40,126 nt of DNA from JBFWNG01 sp050251195 (GCA_050251195.1 JBFWNG010000022.1:1-40126), one strand, 5' to 3'. Shown: positions 25,806 through 33,557, counted from the stretch's first letter. Translations and numbers: made by a program. The notes: a model not told the origin generated them from the sequence alone.

Positions 25806-25910
25806 TTAAATTAGCATTGCGAAGCGAAGCTCATAGAGAATAAGCTTCTGTCCTTGGATTTCACCCCTATCCTATGAGCGCCTATAAGGCGTAGAATTAG
25901 CCGTTCTGTT

Positions 25911-25941
25911 CTCCTACAGGGGCACCTATTTCAGAATCTGA
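25911..25941 (-). promoter_or_regulatory. candidate T7-like promoter B
   Basis: Minus strand: TCAGATTCTGA, 16 bp ending CCTGTA, then GGAGA with +1 at 25914. It starts immediately after the terminator of the upstream minus-strand operon. It is 136 bp upstream of copy A. The interval B to A contains inverted repeats (CGCC-TTATA-GGCG; GAAGC...GCTTC) and no good reading frame, so it may specify a small structured RNA. Confidence 0.7.
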
Positions 25942-25953
25942 CTTGTAAAAAGC

Positions 25954-26008
25954 AAAAAAAGCCCGGTCAGAGAGCGGTATTTAACCGAGAATTCTCTGAC
26001 TAGGCTTT
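25954..26008 (-). terminator. rho-independent terminator of the ardC-dnaN operon
   Basis: On the minus strand AAAGCC-TA-GTCAGAGA pairs with TCTCTGAC-CG-GGCTTT across an inner CGGT/ACCG hairpin. It is followed by T7. It lies about 90 bp after the last operon gene. It separates that operon from the candidate polymerase promoters B, A and C. Confidence 0.85.
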
Positions 26009-26097
26009 ACTTCTCATTATGAAAAGGGGTTTAATAAGAAATGATACTATACCAAACTCATGTCTACGATCCGGCATTGGCAAACCTATCCAGGCGG

Positions 26098-26457
26098 CTA
26101 TTTTTTGGTCTTACCACCTTTGATGCCCTGAATTAAACTGTCTCTCAGTTCTTTTCCCTTATGGGTCAAAAAGGCATTCTTAGAAATCCGGTTTGCCTTG
26201 TCCTCCTGGGTATAGAGCACCTCATAACCCGCCTCATATTGCCCCCCTACATACCGATGATCTGCCAGGGTATTGACCTGTCGGGACGTTTTCAAATTAT
26301 TCCATTCCATCTGTTCGGCCAATTCTACTAAAGGACGCTCTTCCTTTAAAGCCACCAGTAGAAAGACGATAATCTGTTCCACGGTTGCCTTGGGCGAAAG
26401 TTCCTTCTGAATTGCTTTCATACAATCCAGTAATTTAGTGAGTTCAGAGTGAGCCAT
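26098..26457 (-). CDS. MarR-like winged-helix protein
   Basis: 119 residues. VEQIIVFLLVALKEERPLVELAEQM, then NLKTSRQVNTLADHRYV (recognition helix), a wing region, and FLTHKGKELRDSL give a MarR-type winged-helix layout. The tail is very basic (GIKGGKTKK). It is probably the element's own regulator; the candidate operators are the dyad repeats before ardC or the TCAGAWTCTGA palindromes. It has its own promoter-like sequence upstream and may also be read from the dnaN operon. Confidence 0.72.
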   Translation of the reverse strand: MAHSELTKLLDCMKAIQKELSPKATVEQIIVFLLVALKEERPLVELAEQMEWNNLKTSRQVNTLADHRYVGGQYEAGYEVLYTQEDKANRISKNAFLTHKGKELRDSLIQGIKGGKTKK

Positions 26458-26494
26458 GTTTGGGTGGCCTTCTATTGGCTATTATCACGTATGT

Positions 26495-26524
26495 ATATTA
26501 TGTATCGTTTTGATGATATTGCAA
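26495..26524 (-). promoter_or_regulatory. sigma70-like promoter of the winged-helix gene
   Basis: Minus strand TTGCAA (26519-26524), 18 bp, TAATAT (26495-26500), 38 bp before the start codon. Moderate match to host consensus. Confidence 0.45.
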
Positions 26525-26554
26525 GGGGGGAGATAATCCCCCCTTGCCCCATTA

Positions 26555-27061
26555 TTAATACTCCTCTGGTAGTAATACTACAGTTTGGTTTTTGGGGTCA
26601 TAGTCTCCAGGGCTTTCATTGATGGCCCAGAATTTCAGGCTGTCCTTGAGATCCGTGTATTCAATGGCCTGCCGGATCAAGACCTCCTCCCCTTCGATCA
26701 GGGCATCCCGGATTTCTTGCTTGATGGTAAATAGTGCCGTTTTGTCCGGGTTTACTTCAACGGTCACGATTAGGAAGTAGTCAACACTCTTACGCTTGGC
26801 CAGTGTAGGGACATAGGATGCCACGGTATCCAGTACCCAAAAGCACCGGTTCTTTTCGCAATAGTTCATGACGCCACTGGTAGCGATCCAGTTCTTGGCA
26901 AAGGGACTGAACCGGTAGTATGTATCGGCTTCATAGATCCGAGCTTCCGGTTCTTTCGGTGCCTTGTCTTGTGTAGGAGTCCATTTCAGTGTTGTTTCCC
27001 TGGGATAGGATTGATGGGGACGGGAATAATAATCCTTCTTGAATTGTTCAAAGTTACTCAC
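26555..27061 (-). CDS. DUF6876-like mobile-element protein
   Basis: 168 residues. The middle part (ATSGVMNYCEKNRCFWVLDTVASY) resembles the DUF6876 pattern found in plasmid and phage proteins next to ArdC genes. Function unknown. The GTG start is preceded by TAGGAGTAACA, the same leader that stands before dnaN and ardC. That shows the three genes form one expression unit. No membrane segments or known catalytic motif. Confidence 0.72.
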   Translation of the reverse strand: MSNFEQFKKDYYSRPHQSYPRETTLKWTPTQDKAPKEPEARIYEADTYYRFSPFAKNWIATSGVMNYCEKNRCFWVLDTVASYVPTLAKRKSVDYFLIVTVEVNPDKTALFTIKQEIRDALIEGEEVLIRQAIEYTDLKDSLKFWAINESPGDYDPKNQTVVLLPEEY

Positions 27062-27116
27062 GGTTTGTTACTCCTATTGCTTACTGAACGGTCATAAAGA
27101 GGGGATTCCCTCACGG

Positions 27117-27138
27117 CAGGGCGTCTCTAAACGCCCTG
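27117..27138 (-). other. intercistronic hairpin before the DUF6876-like gene
   Basis: CAGGGCGT-CTCTAA-ACGCCCTG, perfect 8-bp stem, with weaker outer pairing (GGGATTCCCTCAC against GTGAAGGAACGTTCCC). No T-run, so not a terminator. Likely an RNA processing or stability element between genes of the operon. Confidence 0.5.
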
Positions 27139-27154
27139 GGTGAAGGAACGTTCC

Positions 27155-28228
27155 CTACTTCACCTGAACCGGCATCACCAAGGCCAGATAATGCGGATCA
27201 TCCTGTCCGATCAGGATGGCCGGATGGAGCGGCTCACTCATGGACAGTTGAACCGTATCGCTTTCAATGACCTTGAGTGCGTCCAGGATGTAGGCATAAT
27301 TGAAAGCGGTTGTCAGTGCCCCATCCTGACAGGATGCCCGATAAGGCAGGGCAATCTCTGATTCTCCAATATCCGGCGTACTGGTTTTCAGGGTAAGAGT
27401 GCCTTGCTCAAACTCGAAGCGGATTACGTTGGTTCTAGGGTTAGCAAAGGTCTTGATCTGGTTAATCGCCTTTTCCAGATCCACTTTCTCAAACGTAAGC
27501 CGATGCTTGGCGTCTGAAGGGTTTGGGATCAACTGGTTATAGACCGGATAGAACCCGTCCAGGGTACGGATGATAAAGTGAACCTTACCCATCCGTAGGG
27601 ATGCCAGATCAGGGGCAATCTCAAGCCGGATAGTGTGATCATCCTTGTTCCCTTGCATGCTCTTGTGGAAGGCGGCAAGGTATTGGCCGGGAATCACCGC
27701 TTCAAAGGGTTCATCCGATGTAATGGCCGGATCGGTATATTTTCCAAGCCGTGAGCCATCGGTGGATGCCATCTCCAAGCCGGTTTTATTTACCTTCAGG
27801 CAGATCCCGGCCAGTATGTTTTGACTTTCATCACCGACACTATAGGCCAGTTTTTTGATTGCCGATAGAAACCGCTTGCCGTCCAGGGTCAAGGCAAGTT
27901 TCACATCCAGGGAAGGAACTGCCGGATACTCATCAACCGGCATGCCCTTTAGGGTTGTTTTGAGGGAACCGGCAACCACTTTCAGATGGTGGCCATCCTG
28001 GGAGAATGCCACCTCATCGGTTTTAACATTCTTGAGCAATTTATCCAGTTGAAAAATGCTGGCCGTGGTATTAATGCCGGTTGGCATCTCAACAATCGTC
28101 CAACAATCCAGATCAGTTGTAACCATTTTGCCATTCAAAGCCACATTGGCCAGAATGGGTTGAATAACCCGGTGGCAAGCACCGGCTTTCAGGATAGTGA
28201 TTGCTTGTTTGAGTTCCTTGGTTTTCAT
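27155..28228 (-). CDS. dnaN: DnaN-like sliding clamp (DNA polymerase III beta)
   Basis: 357 residues, near the normal length of beta clamps (366 in E. coli), and spanning all three clamp domains. Recognisable parts: LKAGACHRVIQPILANVAL at the start, LKGMPVDEYPAVP near 95, SVGDESQNILAGICLKV near 145 (start of domain 2), ASTDGSRLG, and the C-terminal YLALVMPVQV that lines the partner-binding pocket. Beta clamps tether replicative polymerase to DNA. A second clamp on a mobile element is unusual; it could recruit host Pol III to element DNA or poison host replication. TAGGAGTAACACC precedes the ATG. Confidence 0.93.
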   Translation of the reverse strand: MKTKELKQAITILKAGACHRVIQPILANVALNGKMVTTDLDCWTIVEMPTGINTTASIFQLDKLLKNVKTDEVAFSQDGHHLKVVAGSLKTTLKGMPVDEYPAVPSLDVKLALTLDGKRFLSAIKKLAYSVGDESQNILAGICLKVNKTGLEMASTDGSRLGKYTDPAITSDEPFEAVIPGQYLAAFHKSMQGNKDDHTIRLEIAPDLASLRMGKVHFIIRTLDGFYPVYNQLIPNPSDAKHRLTFEKVDLEKAINQIKTFANPRTNVIRFEFEQGTLTLKTSTPDIGESEIALPYRASCQDGALTTAFNYAYILDALKVIESDTVQLSMSEPLHPAILIGQDDPHYLALVMPVQVK

Positions 28229-28268
28229 GGTGTTACTCCTATTTTTTTCTTACTGACACTGGAGGGTT

Positions 28269-28313
28269 TCCCCTCCCTTCAATCCCGGACAATCGGGACT
28301 GAAGGGAAGGGGT
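28269..28313 (-). other. intercistronic hairpin between ardC and dnaN
   Basis: CCCCTCCCTTCAATCCCG pairs with CGGGACTGAAGGGAAGGGG, a long stem with few mismatches around GACAAT. It fills the 88-bp gap together with the dnaN leader. No T-run. Similar in position to the hairpin after dnaN, suggesting a common processing design. Confidence 0.55.
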
Positions 28314-28316
28314 GGC

Positions 28317-29237
28317 TTACGCCACCTCCTCCAGTGGTTGCGGTTGCTTCACTTCATCCGCTCCCTTGAGAATGAATTGATGGGCCTTGCTTGCTTCGGT
28401 AGCGGCTTTAAAGATTGCCTTTTTGTCGTTTTTGAGAACCCGCAACCATGAGGCAATGTAGGAATCGTGTTGAACGTTTCCTTCCAAGCCAAGATCGGCA
28501 AACAGGAACGCCGATCCCATTTCTGCTATGAGTTCTTCAAAAGCGTAGGACTCATCCCCAAAGCGTCCAGAGAAATCACGATTCAAACGGCTATGGTGTC
28601 CCGTCCAATGGGTCATTTCATGAAACAGAGTGCAATAATAATGCTCTCCACTGGTTCTGAAGCGTTCCTTCCTTGGCATGCTGATCAGATCCAGCGCGGG
28701 AACATAGCAGGCCCGAACGCCCTTGTATTCAAAGCGAAGATCCACGTTATTGGCTTGAACGATCTTTTCAATGCGCTGGATATCCTCCCATGCTTGTTCA
28801 GGAGTTTTGATATCCGGTTTTTTGATTTCAATGCCTTCGCATTGTTCAACGTTGAACACGTTGAAGCACTTCAGAAACGGAATACGCTTCACATTGTTGG
28901 GATCGCCTTCCTTGGGATCGGCCACATCGGTAAAATTCCAGTAAACAACCGAGGTGGATTTTTCGCCTTTTTTGACCGTTCCCCCCATTTCTGAAGCCTG
29001 TTTGTAGGTTAGCCATCCATTGGAACCGTATCCCTTTTCTTCTTTTGTCATCCAAAGGATCGGAACGTTGATCCCGCTATAGCAACGGTTCATTTTGGCG
29101 TTATGCGGCAAGCCTGCATGGCCACCATAACGGGCTTGATCCCAAGGGCATTTCCAAGGGCTTACGCCGTTTTCAAGGGAGACAATGATCTTGTTGGTTA
29201 TCTCTTGATAGAGATCCCGCTTTGGTTTGTTTTTCAT
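28317..29237 (-). CDS. ardC: ArdC antirestriction protein
   Basis: About 306 residues. N-terminal single-strand DNA-binding domain (KRDLYQEITNKIIVSLENG, SPWKCPWD, YSGINVPILW, GWLTYKQASEMGG, VKKGEKS). A zincin-like metallopeptidase follows with HEMTHWTGH, AFEELIAEMG and the terminal helix HDSYIASWL. ArdC shields incoming single-stranded DNA from host restriction during transfer. The start is ATG 29237, after TAGGAGTAACACC; a longer frame back to 29363 runs through operator repeats and is unlikely. First gene of the operon, so early expression on entry fits its function. Confidence 0.94.
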   Translation of the reverse strand: MKNKPKRDLYQEITNKIIVSLENGVSPWKCPWDQARYGGHAGLPHNAKMNRCYSGINVPILWMTKEEKGYGSNGWLTYKQASEMGGTVKKGEKSTSVVYWNFTDVADPKEGDPNNVKRIPFLKCFNVFNVEQCEGIEIKKPDIKTPEQAWEDIQRIEKIVQANNVDLRFEYKGVRACYVPALDLISMPRKERFRTSGEHYYCTLFHEMTHWTGHHSRLNRDFSGRFGDESYAFEELIAEMGSAFLFADLGLEGNVQHDSYIASWLRVLKNDKKAIFKAATEASKAHQFILKGADEVKQPQPLEEVA

Positions 29238-29262
29238 GGTGTTACTCCTATATTTCATTACA

Positions 29263-29286
29263 TGATACTGAGTCATAACGTGATAT
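29263..29286 (-). promoter_or_regulatory. operator repeat R1 upstream of ardC
   Basis: A 24-bp sequence beginning TGATACTGAGTCATAACGTG that matches R2 at 29350 in 22 of 24 positions, same orientation, 87 bp apart. On the minus strand it contains ATGA-N7-TCAT. It lies in the ardC leader. A pair of such sites suggests repressor looping or cooperative binding. Confidence 0.55.
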
Positions 29287-29349
29287 ATTAAGGGATTAAA
29301 AAACAGGAATTGCCCCATGCTTTTGGGTTCCTGTCTATTTCTCACAATT

Positions 29350-29406
29350 TGATACTGAATCAAAACGTGATATTTATCATGAAAGCAAAAATTTTATTTT
29401 TGTCAA
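29350..29406 (-). promoter_or_regulatory. sigma70-like promoter of the ardC operon with operator R2
   Basis: On the minus strand TTGACA (29401-29406), 19 bp, CATGAT (29376-29381). Repeat R2 (29350-29373) begins two bases beyond the -10, over the start point, and contains the dyad TTGAT-TCAGT-ATCAA. R1 is a second copy downstream. Perfect -35 and long spacer; this is the best host-type promoter for ardC, dnaN and the two small genes. Confidence 0.55.
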
Positions 29407-29968
29407 CCCTCATGAAAAATATTTTTTCAACTACGTTCTTTTTGAACAGTAAATAAACGTAATTCCATGCCGTAACAATACAAGGGAGAATACCTATCTG
29501 ACTTGTTAATGGCTACTCAGTATAGTGACCGCTCTATAGCGCAAAACGATAGATAAGGGAAAGGCAAGTAAAATAAAAAACAGGTTAATTCATGGTTATA
29601 GTGGCTTGGTTTAGCCTATCAGTGAGGAGAAAGTGAGGAATGAGTCGTTTCAATTAGAACTATTAAAGACTGTATATGCCTTAAGGATAAGGGTTTCAGG
29701 AATAAGACCTCATCCCTATTGAGCAAGATGTGTCATGATCTACCAGTGTTCATAGGGGCTATGGGGGGCGGAGCCGGTTTCATTGTACGATATAGGCTTT
29801 CACAAATCTCTGCCAATTATTTTTTGTTCGTTTTCGCTCGGTGTTGCTCCAGAAAAGTTTGGTGCCGGAGTTCTGCTTTACCGCTGTCCGGTTTTTGCTT
29901 TAGTTCAGGAGCATGTTCTGGAAAAGCTATCTTAATTCTAAATTAACTACTATATTCATGCTTTTGCC
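29407..29968. other. 562-bp intergenic region, AT-rich, no confident gene
   Basis: The first 120 bp are very AT-rich. A 75-codon plus-strand frame at 29719-29946 has no ribosome binding site and an odd composition. On the minus strand candidate promoter D is followed by GGAGGGG and ATG at 29956 for a 10-codon frame (MNIVVNLELR). Coding-like stretches then follow in changing frames (FPEHAPELKQKPDSG; TKNNWQRFVKAYIVQ), perhaps a decayed small gene. The region lies between two sets of promoters and would also suit an origin of replication. Confidence 0.4.
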
Positions 29969-29969
29969 C

Positions 29970-30000
29970 CTCCTAAAGGGGTTACTCTGTCAGAATCTGA
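29970..30000 (-). promoter_or_regulatory. candidate T7-like promoter D, minus arm
   Basis: Minus strand: TCAGATTCTGA, 16 bp ending CCTTTA, GGAGG with +1 at 29973. Points toward ardC-dnaN, about 735 bp away, across the AT-rich intergenic region. Same geometry as copies A, B and C. Confidence 0.65.
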
Positions 30001-30020
30001 TAGAGTAACCCCTTTAGGAG
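29990..30020 (+). promoter_or_regulatory. candidate T7-like promoter D, plus arm
   Basis: Plus strand: TCAGAATCTGA, 16 bp (TAGAGTAACCCCTTTA), GGAGG with +1 at 30017. It shares the central palindrome with the minus arm. The downstream gene starts 12 bp after +1 and would use the AGGAGG as ribosome binding site. Only plus-directed copy in the window. Confidence 0.65.
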
Positions 30021-30028
30021 GAAAAGCG

Positions 30029-30304
30029 GTGCTAAAAAACATATTTCCCAAAATTTCAGAAACCCAAAAGGAGTTCCTCATGTTCCAGCATAATTCAGAC
30101 TCAACCCAATCAGCTAATGAAATCATTGCTCAACTCACTGCCCGACTAGACGCAGAAATCAAAGCCCGGCATGAAGCTGAAGTTCGTGCAAAATTGGCTG
30201 AAGTTCAGAACCCATTTGCTCCCAAGACTCAAACAATAGCTAACCAGAAACGGGAGCCCAGGGTTACGATTCTGGAAGGTGGCACCCAACGGGTTGATTT
30301 TTGA
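30029..30304 (+). CDS. small charged protein under promoter D
   Basis: 91 residues from GTG 30029 (AGGAGG directly upstream), or 74 from ATG 30080 (AAGGAG eight bases upstream, MFQHNSD). The central part (ANEIIAQLTARLDAEIKARHEAEVRAKLAEV) is a predicted amphipathic helix or coiled coil. The tail is short and basic then hydrophobic. No family recognised. It is the only plus-strand gene close to a candidate single-subunit-polymerase promoter, so it is probably part of the element's core. Could be a regulator or a polymerase- or clamp-binding protein; this is inference. Confidence 0.65.
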   Translation: MLKNIFPKISETQKEFLMFQHNSDSTQSANEIIAQLTARLDAEIKARHEAEVRAKLAEVQNPFAPKTQTIANQKREPRVTILEGGTQRVDF

Positions 30305-30371
30305 TACTGGATCTATTTCAACGACATCATGATCGTGGATCGCTCTATCACCAATTCACCGCTAACCGAAA

Positions 30372-33300
30372 TCAATTCCGGGAATGAAGAGCTAAGACCA
30401 TAAACTCTATATCATCCTTGGTGAGTTCGGCAGCTAGTTTGATATTAAGGTTATGCTTCAATATAGCAAGTTCAGTAAGAATTTCAGGTGATCCGTTATT
30501 GCTTAGGACAGCAGGTGCTAAATAAAATGAAGCCGATTGTTTGTAGGAGCTTAAAAACCTGTCAAGATTTATATCACTGTCAGGAGTCATTGTTATTGAT
30601 CGACTGGCCATTGTAACAATTTGATTAGGCTTAAAATCACTGGATTCCGGTAATCTAGAGGTAATTAGAATGCAATAATGATGTTTATTTTGCCCTGGCA
30701 GTTGACGGATGATGGATAGTGAAATCTCTTCATTTTCATCCTGAGTGCCAAAACGTTCTTGCCAGCGTTCAAAAATTTTCCTGCCACATTCTTCGTTTTC
30801 ATAAAGAAATGCCATGTAGGGAGGCTGGTCAGGGCCATATTGAGCATAAGCCGTTCCTCTCCATTGAGCTTGATCCCAAGCGTGAATATCAAGAACTGAC
30901 CGAACGCTATATGCTTTATGATTTCTTGGCAAAGGTGGCCTACCGCTTGGAGATTTTATATCATAATCTTCCAATGCCTTTTCCTCTACAAATGGAATAA
31001 GCGTTAAGGCCGGACGTTCCCCATTCAACTCATAAGATTGCTGTATAGCGTCTTGCCAGTCAGAGATTTGTGAAATGTACCGTGAGGCCACCCTGTGATA
31101 GCTATTTGATGCAAGTGTCACCATCGTCATTCTGTGATGTACCGCCTCATCAGCATAAAGTTTCTCTAAAAACTTCTTTACCTCTTCAATTACACAACAT
31201 GTAGCAAGAACGTCGCCTGAGACTTCTGCCCAGAATTTGTAGATCGTGCCCTGGTTTTCAAAATTGTTTGGAGAAAGCTCAGCAGGCCAAATGATAGTAC
31301 CGGTCATATCCATAGCACTTAGCTCAAAGGATGGCTTGGATACTTCTGCACTTTCTACCACATTAAGCTGTAATTTCTCTGTATGAGGCATGATCCGCTG
31401 TCCAATCGCAGTGGCAAAGAACGCTTCCAAAGAACCCAAAACTGCTTCTGCAATAAGGACGGAGTGAATACTGCCTGAAATATGGATGTCGATGGTCATG
31501 CCAAGAATGCCTGTGCTTAGAGTCTGTGGCCCCTCAGCGTTCAGGACAAGAGGGCGGTTCAGATTTTGTGCAACCGGCTGGCTTGCGAGCATTGAAAAAA
31601 TACGATGTACATCTTCATCGGATTCAGACTCAGGTAAGCTGCCATCTTCCCGCAAAACGTTAACGTGACCAAGCGTATAAAGGAGTGAGGATCGAGCCAT
31701 AAACAACCCCAATGCATCGAGAATGTCCGGTAGGTTCTCCAACTTACGGAGTTCGTTTTCATCCAAATTCAGAAACAAGCTACCCAGCGCCATATCCAGT
31801 TCTTGAATATTTTTACCGACTTTTTCCTTTGAGTTATCCGTCAATGGTAAAGTAGCCAACGCACCATTCAATAATTGAATAGCAAGCAGAAAATCAGGAA
31901 TATGACCCAATTCCAGAGCTATCCATGCGCATATTCCCATCGTTGGAACAAAACTGACTGGCAATTCACTGTTTTCTTCCCCTTCCATGACAAGGGATGC
32001 AGCGAGAAAAGCACAACTTGCCCGTGCTGCCCATAATAGCCCGGCACTTCGATATGCAAGCATCAAAAGTTGAAGGGCTTCTATCAGTTGATCCGCATAT
32101 TCTTTTTTTGTTAAACCTATCGCGGCTTTGCCAAGTAGGCGAATCATTTCAAAGTTGTTATCAAAATCAAGCTTTTTCGCTCGTGCAAGCAGTATCAAAG
32201 CACCTTCAGCTTCGCTTTTCCGACTGGAAACAAATTCGGCAGTTTTTTCAACCAGATCATTATAGGCGGGATCGTTTCCAGCTATATTCCCAGCGACTTC
32301 TACCATTTTCACTAGCCGATCAGCTTTAAACTCGCCAAGCCCATTTGCTTTTTCCAAAGCGACTGAAAAATCGTTCCAAATATTGGATAGCTCCTCATGC
32401 TTGTCATCAAGCAGTGCCTGGTTCATACGCATAATAAGGAGGGAGGTTTGTGCTTCCAGTGCATTATTGGGGCGATCTTTATCCTCAGCCAATTTTTCTA
32501 ATGCTGCCTTAAGTTTAGCTGTACGCTCCTCAAATTTGCACTCTTCTCGTGAGAGATGATCATGGACAATCGAATTTACAAAAAGCTGAAGCAGATTACA
32601 CAACAACTCCAAATTGGTGGCTTGGTCGGATTGAAGTGCCAGCGTTTCAATTGCTTCATATGAGTCCTTTAAAAACTGATAATCATCAAACCACCAAAAT
32701 GCTGTCCAGATATGTTCATATTTAACTTCCAGTTTTTGCCGGTAAGTACCGTCCGCTTCTGCCAAGCGAATAGCCCGGAGAAATCTACCATCCGTTTCTG
32801 TTCGGGGACGTTCCATATTCCTTGAAAGGGTGGCTGCTAAAAGAGCCTCCGTAACCCTTTGCTGTTCCATCCCTTTGAATGAGTCAGGCTCATTCATTGA
32901 CTGTTCAATATCTGCAAGCTGCTGGGTACGAGAATAATCCTTTGGCCCCAGTCGGAATGGATCGTTTTTTTGCTCGCCGATTTTCAGGTAATTGTATGCA
33001 ATATCTTTACGATCATTTTCTATGATCTCTTTTACAATCCAAGACCGGTCGTGAATTGTAACCGGAATGCTATATTCATTTGAGAGAGTATCCTCTAAAT
33101 CTGCGCGATCTTTATCCTTGGCAAACTGGCTCGTGACAAAGAATATCTTTTTATAATCTCTGCCAGTTTCAGAGACTTTCTTTACGTCGTCTTTTACCTT
33201 GGTTTTCCAATCTTCTTTTGCACTGAATGCAAAAGCCCATCTTTCCTGTGCGGCTCTCGCCTCACCGATGTAAAATAAGGCGGCAATTTCCTCTGCAACA

Positions 33301-33557
33301 GGATAGGTTTCGGTATCTACTTTGCTATCGCCTCCACCGTCCGGCCCTGTATGTGCCCGCAAGTTAGGGCAAATTGTTCGTTCACAGAGTTTCCGGCAAA
33401 ATATTTCAAAGTCTTGGGTCTGATTACGGGAGGTAATTGAATCCAGGTGATATTCTAAGCTTGGAGCATCCAATAGATATGCTACTCGGTCTTCGGTATC
33501 CGAATAATTTTCAGGCCGAAGTTCTCTCATGAATTGAGATGGAGAAATCTTTGTCAT
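30372..33557 (-). CDS. giant protein with N-terminal PD-(D/E)XK (Mrr-like) nuclease
   Basis: 1061 residues. The first 150 look like a restriction-endonuclease fold: FEIFCRKLCERTICPNLRAHTGPDGGGDSKVD, then ERWAFAFSAKEDWKTKVKDDV, i.e. GGGD ... S-x-K as in Mrr-type nucleases. The next part (about 230-620) is helical and repeat-like, perhaps TPR-type (ALLAATLSRN, QALLDDKHEELSNIW, LLMLAYRSAGLLWAARA). The C-terminal part (about 700-1061) is mixed and unrecognised. Its ATG follows the stop of the DUF4143 ATPase gene with no gap, so they are one unit. Nuclease plus large sensor-like region is typical of phage defence effectors; no specific system is recognised. Confidence 0.7.
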   Translation of the reverse strand: MTKISPSQFMRELRPENYSDTEDRVAYLLDAPSLEYHLDSITSRNQTQDFEIFCRKLCERTICPNLRAHTGPDGGGDSKVDTETYPVAEEIAALFYIGEARAAQERWAFAFSAKEDWKTKVKDDVKKVSETGRDYKKIFFVTSQFAKDKDRADLEDTLSNEYSIPVTIHDRSWIVKEIIENDRKDIAYNYLKIGEQKNDPFRLGPKDYSRTQQLADIEQSMNEPDSFKGMEQQRVTEALLAATLSRNMERPRTETDGRFLRAIRLAEADGTYRQKLEVKYEHIWTAFWWFDDYQFLKDSYEAIETLALQSDQATNLELLCNLLQLFVNSIVHDHLSREECKFEERTAKLKAALEKLAEDKDRPNNALEAQTSLLIMRMNQALLDDKHEELSNIWNDFSVALEKANGLGEFKADRLVKMVEVAGNIAGNDPAYNDLVEKTAEFVSSRKSEAEGALILLARAKKLDFDNNFEMIRLLGKAAIGLTKKEYADQLIEALQLLMLAYRSAGLLWAARASCAFLAASLVMEGEENSELPVSFVPTMGICAWIALELGHIPDFLLAIQLLNGALATLPLTDNSKEKVGKNIQELDMALGSLFLNLDENELRKLENLPDILDALGLFMARSSLLYTLGHVNVLREDGSLPESESDEDVHRIFSMLASQPVAQNLNRPLVLNAEGPQTLSTGILGMTIDIHISGSIHSVLIAEAVLGSLEAFFATAIGQRIMPHTEKLQLNVVESAEVSKPSFELSAMDMTGTIIWPAELSPNNFENQGTIYKFWAEVSGDVLATCCVIEEVKKFLEKLYADEAVHHRMTMVTLASNSYHRVASRYISQISDWQDAIQQSYELNGERPALTLIPFVEEKALEDYDIKSPSGRPPLPRNHKAYSVRSVLDIHAWDQAQWRGTAYAQYGPDQPPYMAFLYENEECGRKIFERWQERFGTQDENEEISLSIIRQLPGQNKHHYCILITSRLPESSDFKPNQIVTMASRSITMTPDSDINLDRFLSSYKQSASFYLAPAVLSNNGSPEILTELAILKHNLNIKLAAELTKDDIEFMVLALHSRN

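Larger units (their letters stand above)
29969..30021. repeat. 53-bp near-perfect palindrome
   Basis: Arms of 26 bp around one base (29995), with a single mismatched pair (G29989 opposite T30001). The outer arms read CCTCCTAAAGGGG and CCCCTTTAGGAGG, and the centre is TCAGA-A-TCTGA. Both halves therefore carry the GGAG start motif 16 bp from the central palindrome. In RNA the mismatch would be a G-U pair. This is the most symmetric structure in the window. Confidence 0.9.

Noticed and set aside
27062..29249. TAGGAG before dnaN, ardC and the DUF6876-like gene as polymerase promoters
   Set aside because: They lack the TCAGAWTCTGA palindrome and the C-T at -5/-4, and they stand at ribosome-binding distance from start codons.
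29238..29363. Longer N-terminus of ArdC from 29363
   Set aside because: It translates the operator repeats, and the conserved TAGGAGTAACACC leader points to ATG 29237.
29719..29946. 75-codon plus-strand frame
   Set aside because: No ribosome binding site, unusual Cys/Ser/Gly-rich composition, no neighbour context.
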